In this document: positions 23,497-33,040 of the stretch, piece by piece
Numbering within the stretch: the first letter of the stretch is position 1
Layout: each line of letters begins with the position of its first letter
Source of the DNA: Sanderia malayensis
Taxonomy: Eukaryota; Cnidaria; Scyphozoa; Semaeostomeae; Pelagiidae
NCBI GenBank assembly: GCA_013076295.1
Contig: RQOL01000504.1
Coordinates: 1 to 64,000, forward strand
Direction: 5' to 3'
DNA: 64,000 nt
Program-made: the position numbers and the translations under genes
Notes under the pieces: generated by a model
Told to the model about the DNA's origin: nothing
Database searches by the model: none
Seen by the model: only the letters and a program-made list of their open reading frames with translations

Positions 23497-24791
23497 ATGG
23501 ATAATGGTGAGTGTCATATATGTTCTTATCTTTGCTTTCTATTCCTGAACAACATTCTTCTCTTCTCTTTTTATTATAACCTCTTTACCTACAATGCTAC
23601 AAAATCTCACACAAAAAAAGCAAACCTAAAGAGGTCTCCTAAAAAAGGCTACCGCCACAAGCTGGAGTATTTGCCACCAAAGTGACATTTCGAAACCAGA
23701 ATTTCCAAAAGAATGTGTAACAGAGCTTTCAATAAATTTCCTGTGATCATTTCCATTCTATTGGAAGGTGATGAGATCCACTGTTATGTCCATGATGTCA
23801 CTCAACATAACCAAAATGGGAAGGTACATTATTCAATGTGCAAGTTGCAAACGGTTGAGAATGAAATGCAAAAGGCTATATGTTTCTCGCCGCCAAAAGT
23901 CAGCCCATTAAAGAGAGCTATGGATGCACACAGTCCAGTGAAGATCACTAAGTATGACTACAATGAGAGGTATAACAACATTGTGATCAAGAACTCCACC
24001 ATTGTCAAGCAGTTAAGGGATGAACTTGACTTTGAAATGATGAAAGCAGACAATGAACAGCTCACTCAGATCACATCAATCAAAAGTCTTGCACCACAGC
24101 AACTTGTTTCCTTTAAGGCCACTGTGAAGAATTTGTCAGCCATAAAAACATTTTCAACAGATAAAGGCTCTTTCAAGAAGACATCTGCATCATTTGTGGA
24201 CCCAACTGGAAGCATAAATGCTGTATTTTGGGAAGAGTGGGTTTCTCTTGAAGAGGAAGGTCAAACATACATGTTCAGAAATTTAGAGTACGCAAAAGAG
24301 TACGCAAAGATAAGTATACTGATGAAGTTTTCGTCAACACAGCAAAATCCGGTTTCAGTCTTGATGAAACTGAAAATTTCCAACAGGAGCTGCCTGAAGT
24401 AGAACCATCTGTTAGTGAAATGGCAACTAATCGCGCACTTGTGTCTGTAATTGGCGTGAAGCAATTCAACAAATTCTTTTCTTGCACATCTTGTTCACAG
24501 AAGCTAGTGGGACAAGGAGAATTGATGAAATGTGATGGCTGCAAACTGATCCAAAAATGTGATGCTTCAAAGATCACTTACTTTGCTCGGCTTTTCATCA
24601 AGGATGAAGACAAAAGTGATAGCAAGTTCTTTGTCAACATCTTCCACCAACAGATTATGAGCATTGTGAACAAAAGCGAGGATTGTCCTGATGACCTGAC
24701 AGAGATGCAATTCACAGAATTCATGCTCCAGCATGAACCATTTGAAGTTGCATACAATTCTGCAGATTCCAAAGTGACAGACATTTATTGA
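23497..24791 (+). pseudogene. RPA-like single-stranded DNA-binding protein of Helitron 1
   Basis: A first exon MDNG with GT donor at 23507 is possible. The main reading is SPKKGYRHKLEYLPPK, an in-frame TGA at 23683, then NRAFNKFPVIISILLEGD, AICFSPPKVSPLKRAM, SPVKITKYDY, and an OB-fold-like stretch (SFKATVKNL, FVDPTGSINAVFWEEW, TYMFRNL). A one-base frameshift near 24285 moves to RVRK...DEVFVNTAKSGF. A zinc-ribbon segment follows (SCTSCSQKL, MKCDGCKLIQKCDAS), ending TGA at 24789. RPA-like genes are known companions of some Helitrons; here the gene lies directly downstream on the same strand. Two lesions make it a pseudogene. Confidence 0.75.
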
Positions 24792-24859
24792 CATTTTAAC
24801 TGCACTTAATTCTGCAGATTTGAAAGTGACAGACATTTATTGACGTATCAACTCCACTT
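24756..24859 (+). repeat. 52-bp tandem duplication at the RPA 3' end
   Basis: Two adjacent 52-bp copies, each AATTCTGCAGATT followed by AAAGTGACAGACATTTATTGAC and ending in CACTTAA. The duplication covers the last codons and stop of the RPA-like gene; the second copy is untranslated. The copies differ at only a few positions. Confidence 0.85.
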
Positions 24860-25124
24860 AAATTTGTTTTGTTTTGCAATATATTCGTTTTGTTCACTGG
24901 TATTATGCAACAGGATTGTATATATACCTATATATTGTTAGTAACATGCCAGTGACACAAATCAATTAAGTTCTAAAAAACACCATTTTGATCACCCAGT
25001 TGCAAAAAATCCATTTTATTGCTGTATCTGTGTGCACCAAAAACCTCTTTCTGCAATTCATCCAAATACATACCATTATGTTGAAAGTCTATTTTTTCAC
25101 TGGCAAGTTCTTATCTAATATATA

Positions 25125-27085
25125 TATTCTACGGAGTCACGTGACGGTGGCGAAACTCTGCCTAAAACAATAGATTCGACCCGAAACAATAGGTCGAACG
25201 CCCAAAAACAATGGGACGAAACGGCGATTTGGTGATCAATAAGGCTTTTTTCAATAGGGGCGCACAAGGTTGGCGCTTGCATGGAAAGGCTCCCTTTCTG
25301 GAGTAGGCAAAAGTTATCTATTTTTGGAAGCCTATTTTAAAAGAATTTTTGAGTTATTCTATTAATTACTCCACTGATTGTGCTATCACGAAAAAACGAC
25401 GGTTTACGCTGGCAAAACTTCCAAATTCGCGTCCCCGACTCCATTTTCGAAAAGGGTATTCGCTCTTCACGTGACCCGTTTCGCCTTTTCCTGCAATTTG
25501 ATTGGCTCTTTCGCAACTTCACGTGAACAGTGACGCATTTTTCGTTATCATGCAAATTTGCCCTGGGCAGGCAGCAGGTACTTTTGGAGAAGACGCGTGT
25601 TTTTGTTTTGTACACAAAAGGTGAGGTGGGCGCCTTTCAAAGTGTTTTACCAGCTGAATTATCTTTGTAAAGAGCTTTTAATTGTTTGAAAGACCCCTGG
25701 AGAGTTGCAGGAAACAATACAGAACACAGGTGATAGCTTTGTTTTGTTTTTTGAATGAAATAGTTGTAGGTTTAGGTTTTGCAACAGGCGACCGCCATTG
25801 TTGCTTCGGCATGCTAACAACGCTTAGGCCATGGTCAAAGTTTTGAATTTTTCCGGCCCTATTTGCACCATTTTCCCCATTTAAATTTTTGACAAGTGTT
25901 GTCTGATAACACAACTAAAATCATGTGTTGTTTTTTTTTTGTTTTGTTGTTGTTTTTTTACGATTTCCAACAAAGTTGCTTTTCACTCGGGAAGGAGCAA
26001 TTTTTCACGCAACACGCGTTGTTTTTGCATTTGTGAAAATTCAATTTTAGCCTGCCACAATTGATTATTTTTTACCCAAACACTTTCAATAATTGTTCCC
26101 CAACATATTACCTTCATGTTGGTTTTTTTTTAGTTCAACTGGGTCACTATTTGCCACGGTAAATACTATTTTTAGTTGCTAAAGTGTGTTCAGAGGTTTT
26201 GCTTTTTGCACGGCTCCAAAATTTCATTCAAACCACTTCCACTAAATGGTCTCTAAGAATTCAGTATTATTTAGTTAAGAGATGAGACTATTTGCAACGT
26301 GTTCGCTGTTTCCTTAGCTACAGTTTGATATATTTTTTATTACAGATTGAGTTTAAATTTTCCAGGATGGATTAGGTTTTTGAAAGTAACTATATTTTTT
26401 CAAACTTCACACTGAAATTATCAACTTTCAGAAACGGCTTTCAGGGAGCAGCGTGGGCGCGAGGCGGTCGCTTGCTAGGGGGGGAAGATTCGACCTCCCA
26501 CCTTTACTTCCTTTAGAAGTGTTACGTCGTAGTATGTATAGTAAGGTATGTATAGTAGGGTATTTATAGTAGGGTATGCATAGTAGGGTATGTATAGTAG
26601 GGTATGTATAGTAGGGTATGTATAGTAGGGTATGTATAGTAGGGTATGTATTGTAGGGTATGTATTGTAGGGTATGTATTGTAGGGTATGTATTGTAGGG
26701 TATGTATTGTAGGGTATGTATTGTAGGGTATGTATTGTAGGGTATGTATTGTAGGGTATGTATGTAGTAGGTATGTATGTATGTATGTATGTATGGGCAT
26801 GAGCGGGAGCGAATGGAGCGCGTGAAGCGCACCAACCAGATTAAGCATTGTTTACTTGACGGGCTCCGGGGAGGGAGCGAAGCGACCAAACCCGGCTCAT
26901 GTATGTATGTATGTATGTATGTATGTATGTAGGTAGGTAGGTATGTATGTATGTATGTATGTATGTATGTATGTATGTATGGGCATGAGCGGGAGCGAAT
27001 GCAGTGCACGAAGCGCGCCAGCCAGATTAAGCTTTTTTTACTTGACGGGCTGGGGCGAACTAGCGAAGCGAGTGATGACCCCTAG
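25125..27085 (-). repeat. Unknown repeat family, copy A
   Basis: About 1.9 kb matching the reverse complement of 42235-44015 nearly throughout, including the outer end (GTCACGTGACG side), a core with CACTTGTCAAA and GCATGCCGAAGCAAC, and an inner ATGT-rich microsatellite followed by GGGCATGAGCGGGAGCGAATG. It contains no long conserved ORF and no recognisable transposase. The end near 27085 is the common segment ACTAGCGAAGCGAGTGATG, also seen near 63.86 kb. Element class is undetermined. Confidence 0.85.
26533..26980 (+). repeat. 14-bp minisatellite and GTAT microsatellites
   Basis: From 26533 the unit GTAGGGTATGTATA/T (14 bp) repeats about 16 times, followed by (GTAT)n near 26760-26790 and again at 26900-26980. 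Open frames of Tyr/Ile/His/Thr repeats across it are a by-product of the repeat period. Confidence 0.95.
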
Positions 27086-27680
27086 TATATTATCAAATGA
27101 TTATTATAAATACTGTTTAGTTACTGTTTTACTGTGTACATTTTTTGAAGAACGCTCTCTGACGGCTTTCTCCACACAACAAATACAGCAGCCACGGATT
27201 GTGGAATGTTCCCAAAGAAATAGGCATTACTATACTGCCTTGATTAATATTTTTGTCAAAATACTGCAATGACTGCATCTCTATAATACGGACATTTCCT
27301 TTCACTCCAGTATCTAACACTTCAGTATCTAAATTATTATTGCTGATTCTTCTGGACTCGGCAGCACCAACTTCCAATATGGGATTCCTAGTATTATTGC
27401 TATATTGTAATTAGAACTCAATTTTAGTAACATCGATTATTGAAATTCTTTTTTTTATTTTTAGTCCTTACTTTTACTTTACTCTTTATTTCTTACTGTT
27501 CCTAGTGTCACTGTTGAAAAATTCAATTCTCGTAATTTAAATTTGTATCAATGTTGCCATGTAATTTAAAGGGCACTTGGCTCGATAGCTCTATTGAGTT
27601 TTTTCGTGATGTCTGAAGCTGATGTCTCATATATGAAGAAGGATTACACTGAATATTGTGATTGCTTTATTTTCTTTTAG

Positions 27681-28596
27681 TCTTATCAATCATTATGACG
27701 AAGATGTAGAAAGGTTTGGAGATAAGTGGGTACATGTAGCTCCTACTGATGAAGTGTCACAACATTTTGAGGGGGCATCAAAAAAGAAAGTCACCCAATG
27801 TGTGAAAAAGCTGTTCAGGAGCTGTAAAATAATGAAATACCGTGGGATCAATCACTATTTCGAGCTCAAGAAAAAAGCTATTGAAGGAAAAATGAAGGCA
27901 TTCAAGACAGTTCCAGAAGATGATAACCAGGAAGCTGTGTGTAGTCACAGCCAATCTCAGGACCTAGGTAGAACACAAAAAAATGAAATAACCTGCTATA
28001 CATCTGTAGCCATTCAAACAGTTCCAGAGGAATTTTCCTCAAAAATTCTTTAAGCAAATGCCAAAGCAGTTTATAATAAACCCTAGCCTTTTGGATTCCA
28101 CCAATGAGGTTGTCCTTGAAGAGGGTACCTTTTCTACAGTGAAAATGATGAATTTTAATGGGATCCAGGTAGCTGTTAAAGAAGACAAAGAAAGCAGTCA
28201 CTACTCCCTGTCATCTATGAAGAAGAGAATGAGGCAACAAGTTTATTGAGCATAGCAGCACATGAAGGAATTCCATTCCTCTTGGGTATGTTTATGGTTC
28301 AAAAACCATTCATGCTTATCACCCAATTATGCACCTATCATGGAGAATGTATTACCCTCCTGAAGCTATTAAGGAAAAACACATTCTATTTCCCCAACAA
28401 TGAATGGCTGAATATATTTCCAACAATGTCTTCCAGTCTCCTTTATGTCCATAATACCGGTTTGCTTTGCAATGACATTAAGAGTGATAATGTTGTTCTT
28501 ATTTGCAAGGAAACAAAAAGATGGCTTCCAGTGTTGATTGATTACAGAGAAAGCTGCGGAATAGAAGCAGCCACACCAAGACCTTATAGAAATTAA
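27681..28596 (+). pseudogene. Degenerate protein-kinase-like gene
   Basis: After a TTTTCTTTTAG acceptor at 27680, an exon reads LINHYDEDVERFGDKWVHV and a basic/coiled region. In another frame follows VVLEEGTFSTVKMM...VAVKE (glycine-rich loop and VAVK lysine), then after a frameshift near 28215 LLSIAAHEGIPFLLGMF, SSLLYVHNTGLLCNDIKSDN and PVLIDYRESCG. The HRD-like site reads CND and the DFG-like site reads DYR. The fold is recognisable but catalysis is unlikely, and at least two frame changes exist. Kinases with an HxNDIKxDN loop form lineage-specific families in some invertebrates; this one could be host-derived or TE-carried. Confidence 0.65.
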
Positions 28597-28599
28597 GTT

Positions 28600-28976
28600 C
28601 AGTGTGTAATATTACTACATCTTTCAAATTTAAATTCAAATTCATGTAATTCGGCAACAATCAAATAGTTTTATAATTTAGGTTGATAGAAAATGGATTA
28701 AAAGCAAAATACGTTACAACATCATCTCTAGATATAGTTGCCTAGGACACTGGGAGAACCGAATTTATGAAAGAGATTTGTTTTTATTTCTCTTATTTCC
28801 AGGGGTATACTATTCCAAATCTTTACTCCATTACATGTAATAAATTGTTTTTTGTAGTTTGTTCTGACTATTGGAGTTACAAGATGTTTCTTAGTAGCTT
28901 GGCGGATTTGATAACCATGCCAAGAGGTTGTTTTCTCATAAACTCCATACCAGTTTCTTCATTTTCTTGTTGAAGC
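28600..28976. other. No feature recognised
   Basis: AT-rich sequence between the kinase relic and the Harbinger left end. A 68-residue open frame on + shows no family resemblance. Confidence 0.5.
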
Positions 28977-29262
28977 CTAGTTCTCATATGTCCTCATAAT
29001 CGTAAATGTCAAGGATCTTTACGATTCCCGATTCTTCCGATATAAGAGAATGCATAAAAACATGCATCCCAGTCTGTTTCCGAGAATCCCAGTCGGATGT
29101 CATAGGAATCGTAAAAATCGGAAGCGTTTCTATTTTTCTTGTGCGTCCCAGATGGTCCCCGATCGACTGGGATTTTTACGACTAATGAGAACGTATTTTA
29201 ATAACACTGGGATCGACTGGGGCGTGTTTTGGGATTTTCGTTATTCAAGTACTGACAACAAA

Positions 29263-30747
29263 ATGGGGACCAACGAAGAGAAGCACCTTGAAGAACTCGG
29301 AAAAGAAGCTGCCTTCGGTGATGATGTCGCCTTTATGGATATGGTAAAGGAATTTCCTTGTATCTATAATAGAGGGAGCCCCCAATTCCAAGATAAAAAT
29401 TTGAAAATGAACGCCTGGAAAAGGATCGCGAAATTCATCAGCAAGGCCAGTAGTTCGGGTGGTGATAGTGATGATGGAGAAACAGAGGCAGCTCTCGAGT
29501 CCCAAATAAATGCTTCGAAGCAGCGGTATGAAAACATCAGGACCTTGTTTTCAAGATATTTAAAGAAAATGAAGCCACCGTCAGGTTCAGGTTCAGATCA
29601 AGTTGTAATCGATCAAAGATATGAACACCTTCGTTGGCTAATGACCTTCATTCGATCAAGATCAACATCTGGAAGTATGCCTTCAATTCCAATGATTCAA
29701 AGTCCAATTGATACGAGCATGAGTGAAACTCAAGAACAGGTGTGTATTGATGAAGAAGAAATCGAAGAGGAAATGTCATCAAACGACGAGGATTTTAGGC
29801 CTGGCACAATTAGCATACAAAAACCCGAAACACCAACTTCAAGGTGAGTCTCCATACAGATTTCAAATGTGTTAGATTTCCAGCCTTTCAATGATTTAAG
29901 AGGATGGTACTCGCTGATACTCGCTTTGCAGGGTCAGGTACTGTATTGAATTGATAAAACTCATCAGATAGCTTGAATATTATATTTTCTTCCTCCCTTC
30001 CCTGAAAATGAAAGGCAGTCCTTAGCTCTGGCACTGATTGCCCCTGCTGGTGCTAATAAAAATTTTAGAAGAAGCAATAAATGCCATGAAAATCATTGGC
30101 TTGTAATTTAATTGGAGGCCTGTGATATTTTTTGTTTTCTACGAGGATGTTAAATTGTTCAGTGGGGTAAATATCGAATAAAGTTAATCAATCTGGAACA
30201 AACCTAAGAATCTAAGTTCTCTTCATTTTTGTGTATGTATCAATGTTCTACTGTAATTGTATTTTATTATTTTAGTACAATAAATACCAGTGGAGAAACC
30301 ATCCTAAAGAAGCAAAGACTGGCAAAGACATCAAGCTGTGCAAAGTTATGTGGAAAGCGTCCCTGGGCTAAAGAACAGAAGGCTGCTAATCCAGACATTG
30401 AGCTGTGCAAAGTTATGCATAATTTTCAGAAATCATTAACATCTCAGACCACTGAGCCTACAATATCGGCTGACATGCATTATTGTATGAGTCTGGCTGA
30501 AAGAATGGCAGCACTAGATGGCAGAATGAAGGCTTATGTGAGGCATCAGATTGAAAAAATCTTCTTGGATACTGAGTTTGGCTCAGGCATGTACCCTCAA
30601 AACATTAGTTTTCAGGGCCCTCAGTTATCAAGTGGTGCAATGTTTCAACAATATGAATTTGGAGGAAGGAGAGCATCAATACCTCAACATTCAAGGGAAG
30701 GCAGCAGCATGGAATTAAACAGAAATCAGTACACTTCTTTGCAATAA
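29263..30747 (+). CDS. Harbinger MADF/Myb-like DNA-binding protein, 350 aa, two exons
   Basis: Exons 29263-29843 and 30276-30747 (GT/AG) total 1053 nt, an exact 351 codons with TAA. The N-terminal 90 residues resemble a MADF domain: FPCIYNRGSPQFQDKNLKM, NAWKRIAKFI, and RTLFSRYLKKMK. The middle is acidic and Ser-rich. The C-terminal exon has a HYCMSLAERMAALDGRMKAY helix like the BESS-type oligomerisation segment of these proteins. In Harbinger elements the Myb/MADF partner brings the transposase to DNA and the nucleus; that role is family knowledge. No lesions seen, unlike the transposase opposite it. The ATG at 29263 is chosen as the first Met of the conserved part. Confidence 0.85.
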
Positions 30748-30841
30748 TAAAAATATATTTATATTTTAAAAGTTTCAAAAAGACGGTTAGAAAAATCAGT
30801 GAACTTTTTTGGTTTTCAAGATGAGTATGAAATATCTGAAT

Positions 30842-32402
30842 TTAGTGCTGTTTCATTTTATATAAAGCTTTTGCAAAGCTATCTCCACAACTTGTTGTGT
30901 AATCCAGTTGCCATGGGAGAGAACCTTCCTCACTATTGAAGTAAGTTTCAAACTTCTCTCTTGTTTCTTTGGCACTTGATCCATATCTGTTAGCATGGCA
31001 TTGAAATGGCACTAGACCATTGTTGTCATTTGACACTATACTTCTCCAATCACCAGGAATGATGTCACCCATTTCATTTTCTGAGTCAATAAACCCCTTT
31101 GGTACATATTGCGCATTAGCTGTGAGACGCAAGTAGTTGTGAAGACAAAGGCAAGTTCTCACAATGTTGTCTACATGACTCGGGGAAGCTTTTATTGGTC
31201 TCCAGAAGATTCTCCAACGTGCAGAAAAAATACCAAAGGCGTTCTCAATTGTTCTACAGCATCTACTAAGCCTATAATTGTATATTCTTCTGGATTCTGA
31301 CAGAAGATTTCCTGGGTAGGGCTTCATTAGATAATTTTTTAGAGCAAATATTTCATCTGCTACAATAACTAAGGGAAGTTCATGCCCATCAACATCCTCA
31401 GCTTGTGGTATATCCATATCTCCTGAGGCAAAACCTTGTCCAATGGAAGATGAATTTAAAATTGATGCATCATTATCTTTCCCAAAACTGCCTACATCCA
31501 CAAGGGTGAAACAGTATTATGCATCACACATTGCTAGCAGTACAATACTGTGAAATCCCTTGTCATTGTACTATTCAGAACCACCCCTAGCAGGGCATTC
31601 AATCATGTTATGTTTCCTATCTAATGCCCCTAGGCAATGTGGGAAGTTCCATTCTTCAAACATTTCAGTTGCAATGTTCTTCCAGTCAGCTGCAGATGTG
31701 GGAGGCTTTAAGTATATTTTAGCGAGAGAATCCCAGATTCCCAGGCAAGTATTATGGATGATGCTGCAAACAGTATTCTTGCCTACTCTAAAGTCGAATG
31801 CTTGGGACTGCTGAGAGTCACCCGTAGCCAGATACCACAAAGTAATTACCAGTCGTTCTGCTGGGGCAATTGCTTCTCTGCTTCGGCACAGTTTCTTTTG
31901 AATATATGGTGCAACAATACGCAATAGGTACTCAAAACGATCAGGTGTCATTCAAAGATAGCTGTGAAGAAAACAAACGTCTGGATTAGTGATTAGATGG
32001 TGGTGATAGCGTTTGATAAAAAATTGGCATAAACTCGTACTTTGATGAGAGGCTTTAATAAGATATTCCAAAACAATAGAAAACAACAATCAAGTTTTAT
32101 TTGTGACCTGAAGAGTGTTCAAGGGAATGGGGTGCTTCTCAAGTTATAGCTAGAGGCAGTATTCAGTTATTTGATGAAAATTATATTCACCGAAAAAAAT
32201 GTTCCCTGTCGTGAATCCTTAATTCCTGCAAAAGCCTGTAGTACTGTCCAAACTCCTTTCTCTTCTGTAAGTACGATAGAGTCCAGAATGCTCTTTTCTT
32301 TGATGGTGGCTTTTGCTTTCTGTTTCTATTGAGTCTCCTAATTATACCCATCAAAAGTAAAAACTTTCCCTGAAGCATATGGCGATGGTTCACAGCTGCC
32401 AT
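30842..32402 (-). pseudogene. Harbinger DDE_Tnp_4 transposase, three in-frame stops
   Basis: Exon 1 32402-32191 and exon 2 31961-30842 join in frame. Motifs: FEYLLRIVAPYI, CLGALDRKHNMIECP (first Asp; the usual GALDGKH has Arg for Gly), FTLVDVGSFGKDNDASIL (second Asp), and RRCTIEN-like SRCCRTIENAFGIFSARWRIF (Glu), ending with CLCLHNYLR. Premature codons: TGA at 31954-31952, TAG at 31573-31571 and TAA at 31519-31517. There is no frameshift, so decay is by point change only. The element could still move in trans if an intact transposase exists elsewhere. Confidence 0.93.
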
Positions 32403-32585
32403 ATTTAATTCAAATTGCGCCAAAATAAAACTAACTCTGGCGCCAAAGTGTAACAATGTTTACAACCTTTCCGACTGTATGTGAACTTGTCCATCCCAAA
32501 TATCGGATTTATCATAAGAATCGGGAATCGTAAAGATCCCTGACATTTACGATTATTAGGACATGAGAACTATACGGTTGCCGAG

Positions 32586-32966
32586 ATGGGCGATGGAAAA
32601 TTTCATTTCAAATCGAGAAAAGATTTCCAAAATCGAAAAAACTTTTTTCAAAATCAAGAAAGGTTTTTCAAAATCAAGAAAAGTTTTTCAGAATTGAGAA
32701 AAATTTTTCAAAATCAAGAAACGTTTTTCAAAATCAAGAAACGTTTTTCAAAATCAAGAAAAGTTTTTCAGAATCGAGAAACATTTTTCAAAATCAAGAA
32801 AAGTTTTTCAGAGTCGAAAAACATTTTTTATAAATCAAGAAAAATTTTCAGAAGCGAGAAACAATTCTACAAATCAAGAAAAAAGTTTTCAAATCAAAAT
32901 CATGCTTACACGATCGAAATCACGCAAAGCACGATCGAAGTCACGTTGTTGACCCTTTGGTTTTGA
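32586..32966 (+). repeat. Left TIR array of 20-21 bp units, open as a 126-codon frame
   Basis: Units AAAATCAAGAAA-AGTTTTTCA repeat about 14 times. Because most units are 21 bp, a frame starting ATG at 32586 stays open and gives a Lys/Phe/Ser-rich repeat peptide (unit roughly FFKIKKSFSES/N). The mirror array at 37050-37378 on - is open in the matching frame and its peptide also starts MG-GKFHFKSRKDFQN. Subterminal transposase-binding arrays are a simpler explanation than a protein. Confidence 0.8.
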
Positions 32967-33040
32967 GTTTGATATGTGGAGCGAGCTCCAACCTCTCGCC
33001 ATCCGTCATTTCATCCGTCATTCCATCAATGAAGACAAAA

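Larger units (their letters stand above)
9679..24862 (+). mobile_element. Helitron 1, decayed and doubly interrupted
   Basis: A + strand set of Helitron genes: an FDSH-motif protease-like ORF (9.7-10.7 kb), HUH Rep (10.6-13.07 kb), Pif1-type helicase in two pieces (17.5-19.1 and 22.8-23.3 kb) and an RPA-like ssDNA-binding protein (23.5-24.8 kb). Removing two inserted elements (13070-17494 and 19099-22773) rejoins one Rep-helicase reading path. Several nonsense codons and frameshifts show it is old. I could not identify the 5' TC or the 3' hairpin plus CTRR end, so outer limits are those of coding evidence only. Confidence 0.85.
28978..32572. mobile_element. PIF/Harbinger DNA transposon
   Basis: Inverted repeats of about 63 bp: left from 28978, right from 32572, both reading inward TAGTTCTCAT, then ATAATCGTAAATGTCA, GGATCTTTACGATTCCCGAT. 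They bound a MADF-domain gene (+) and a DDE_Tnp_4 transposase (-) facing each other, the standard Harbinger pair. The true right flank is now at 37350 because another element inserted at its edge. Flanking TA is present on both sides; a clear 3-bp TWA duplication is not (CTA versus TAA). Confidence 0.9.

Noticed and set aside
26428..27009. Long Ile-His-Thr-Tyr open frames
   Set aside because: They arise from ATGT/CATA microsatellites and occur in several frames at once, also at 42263-42555.
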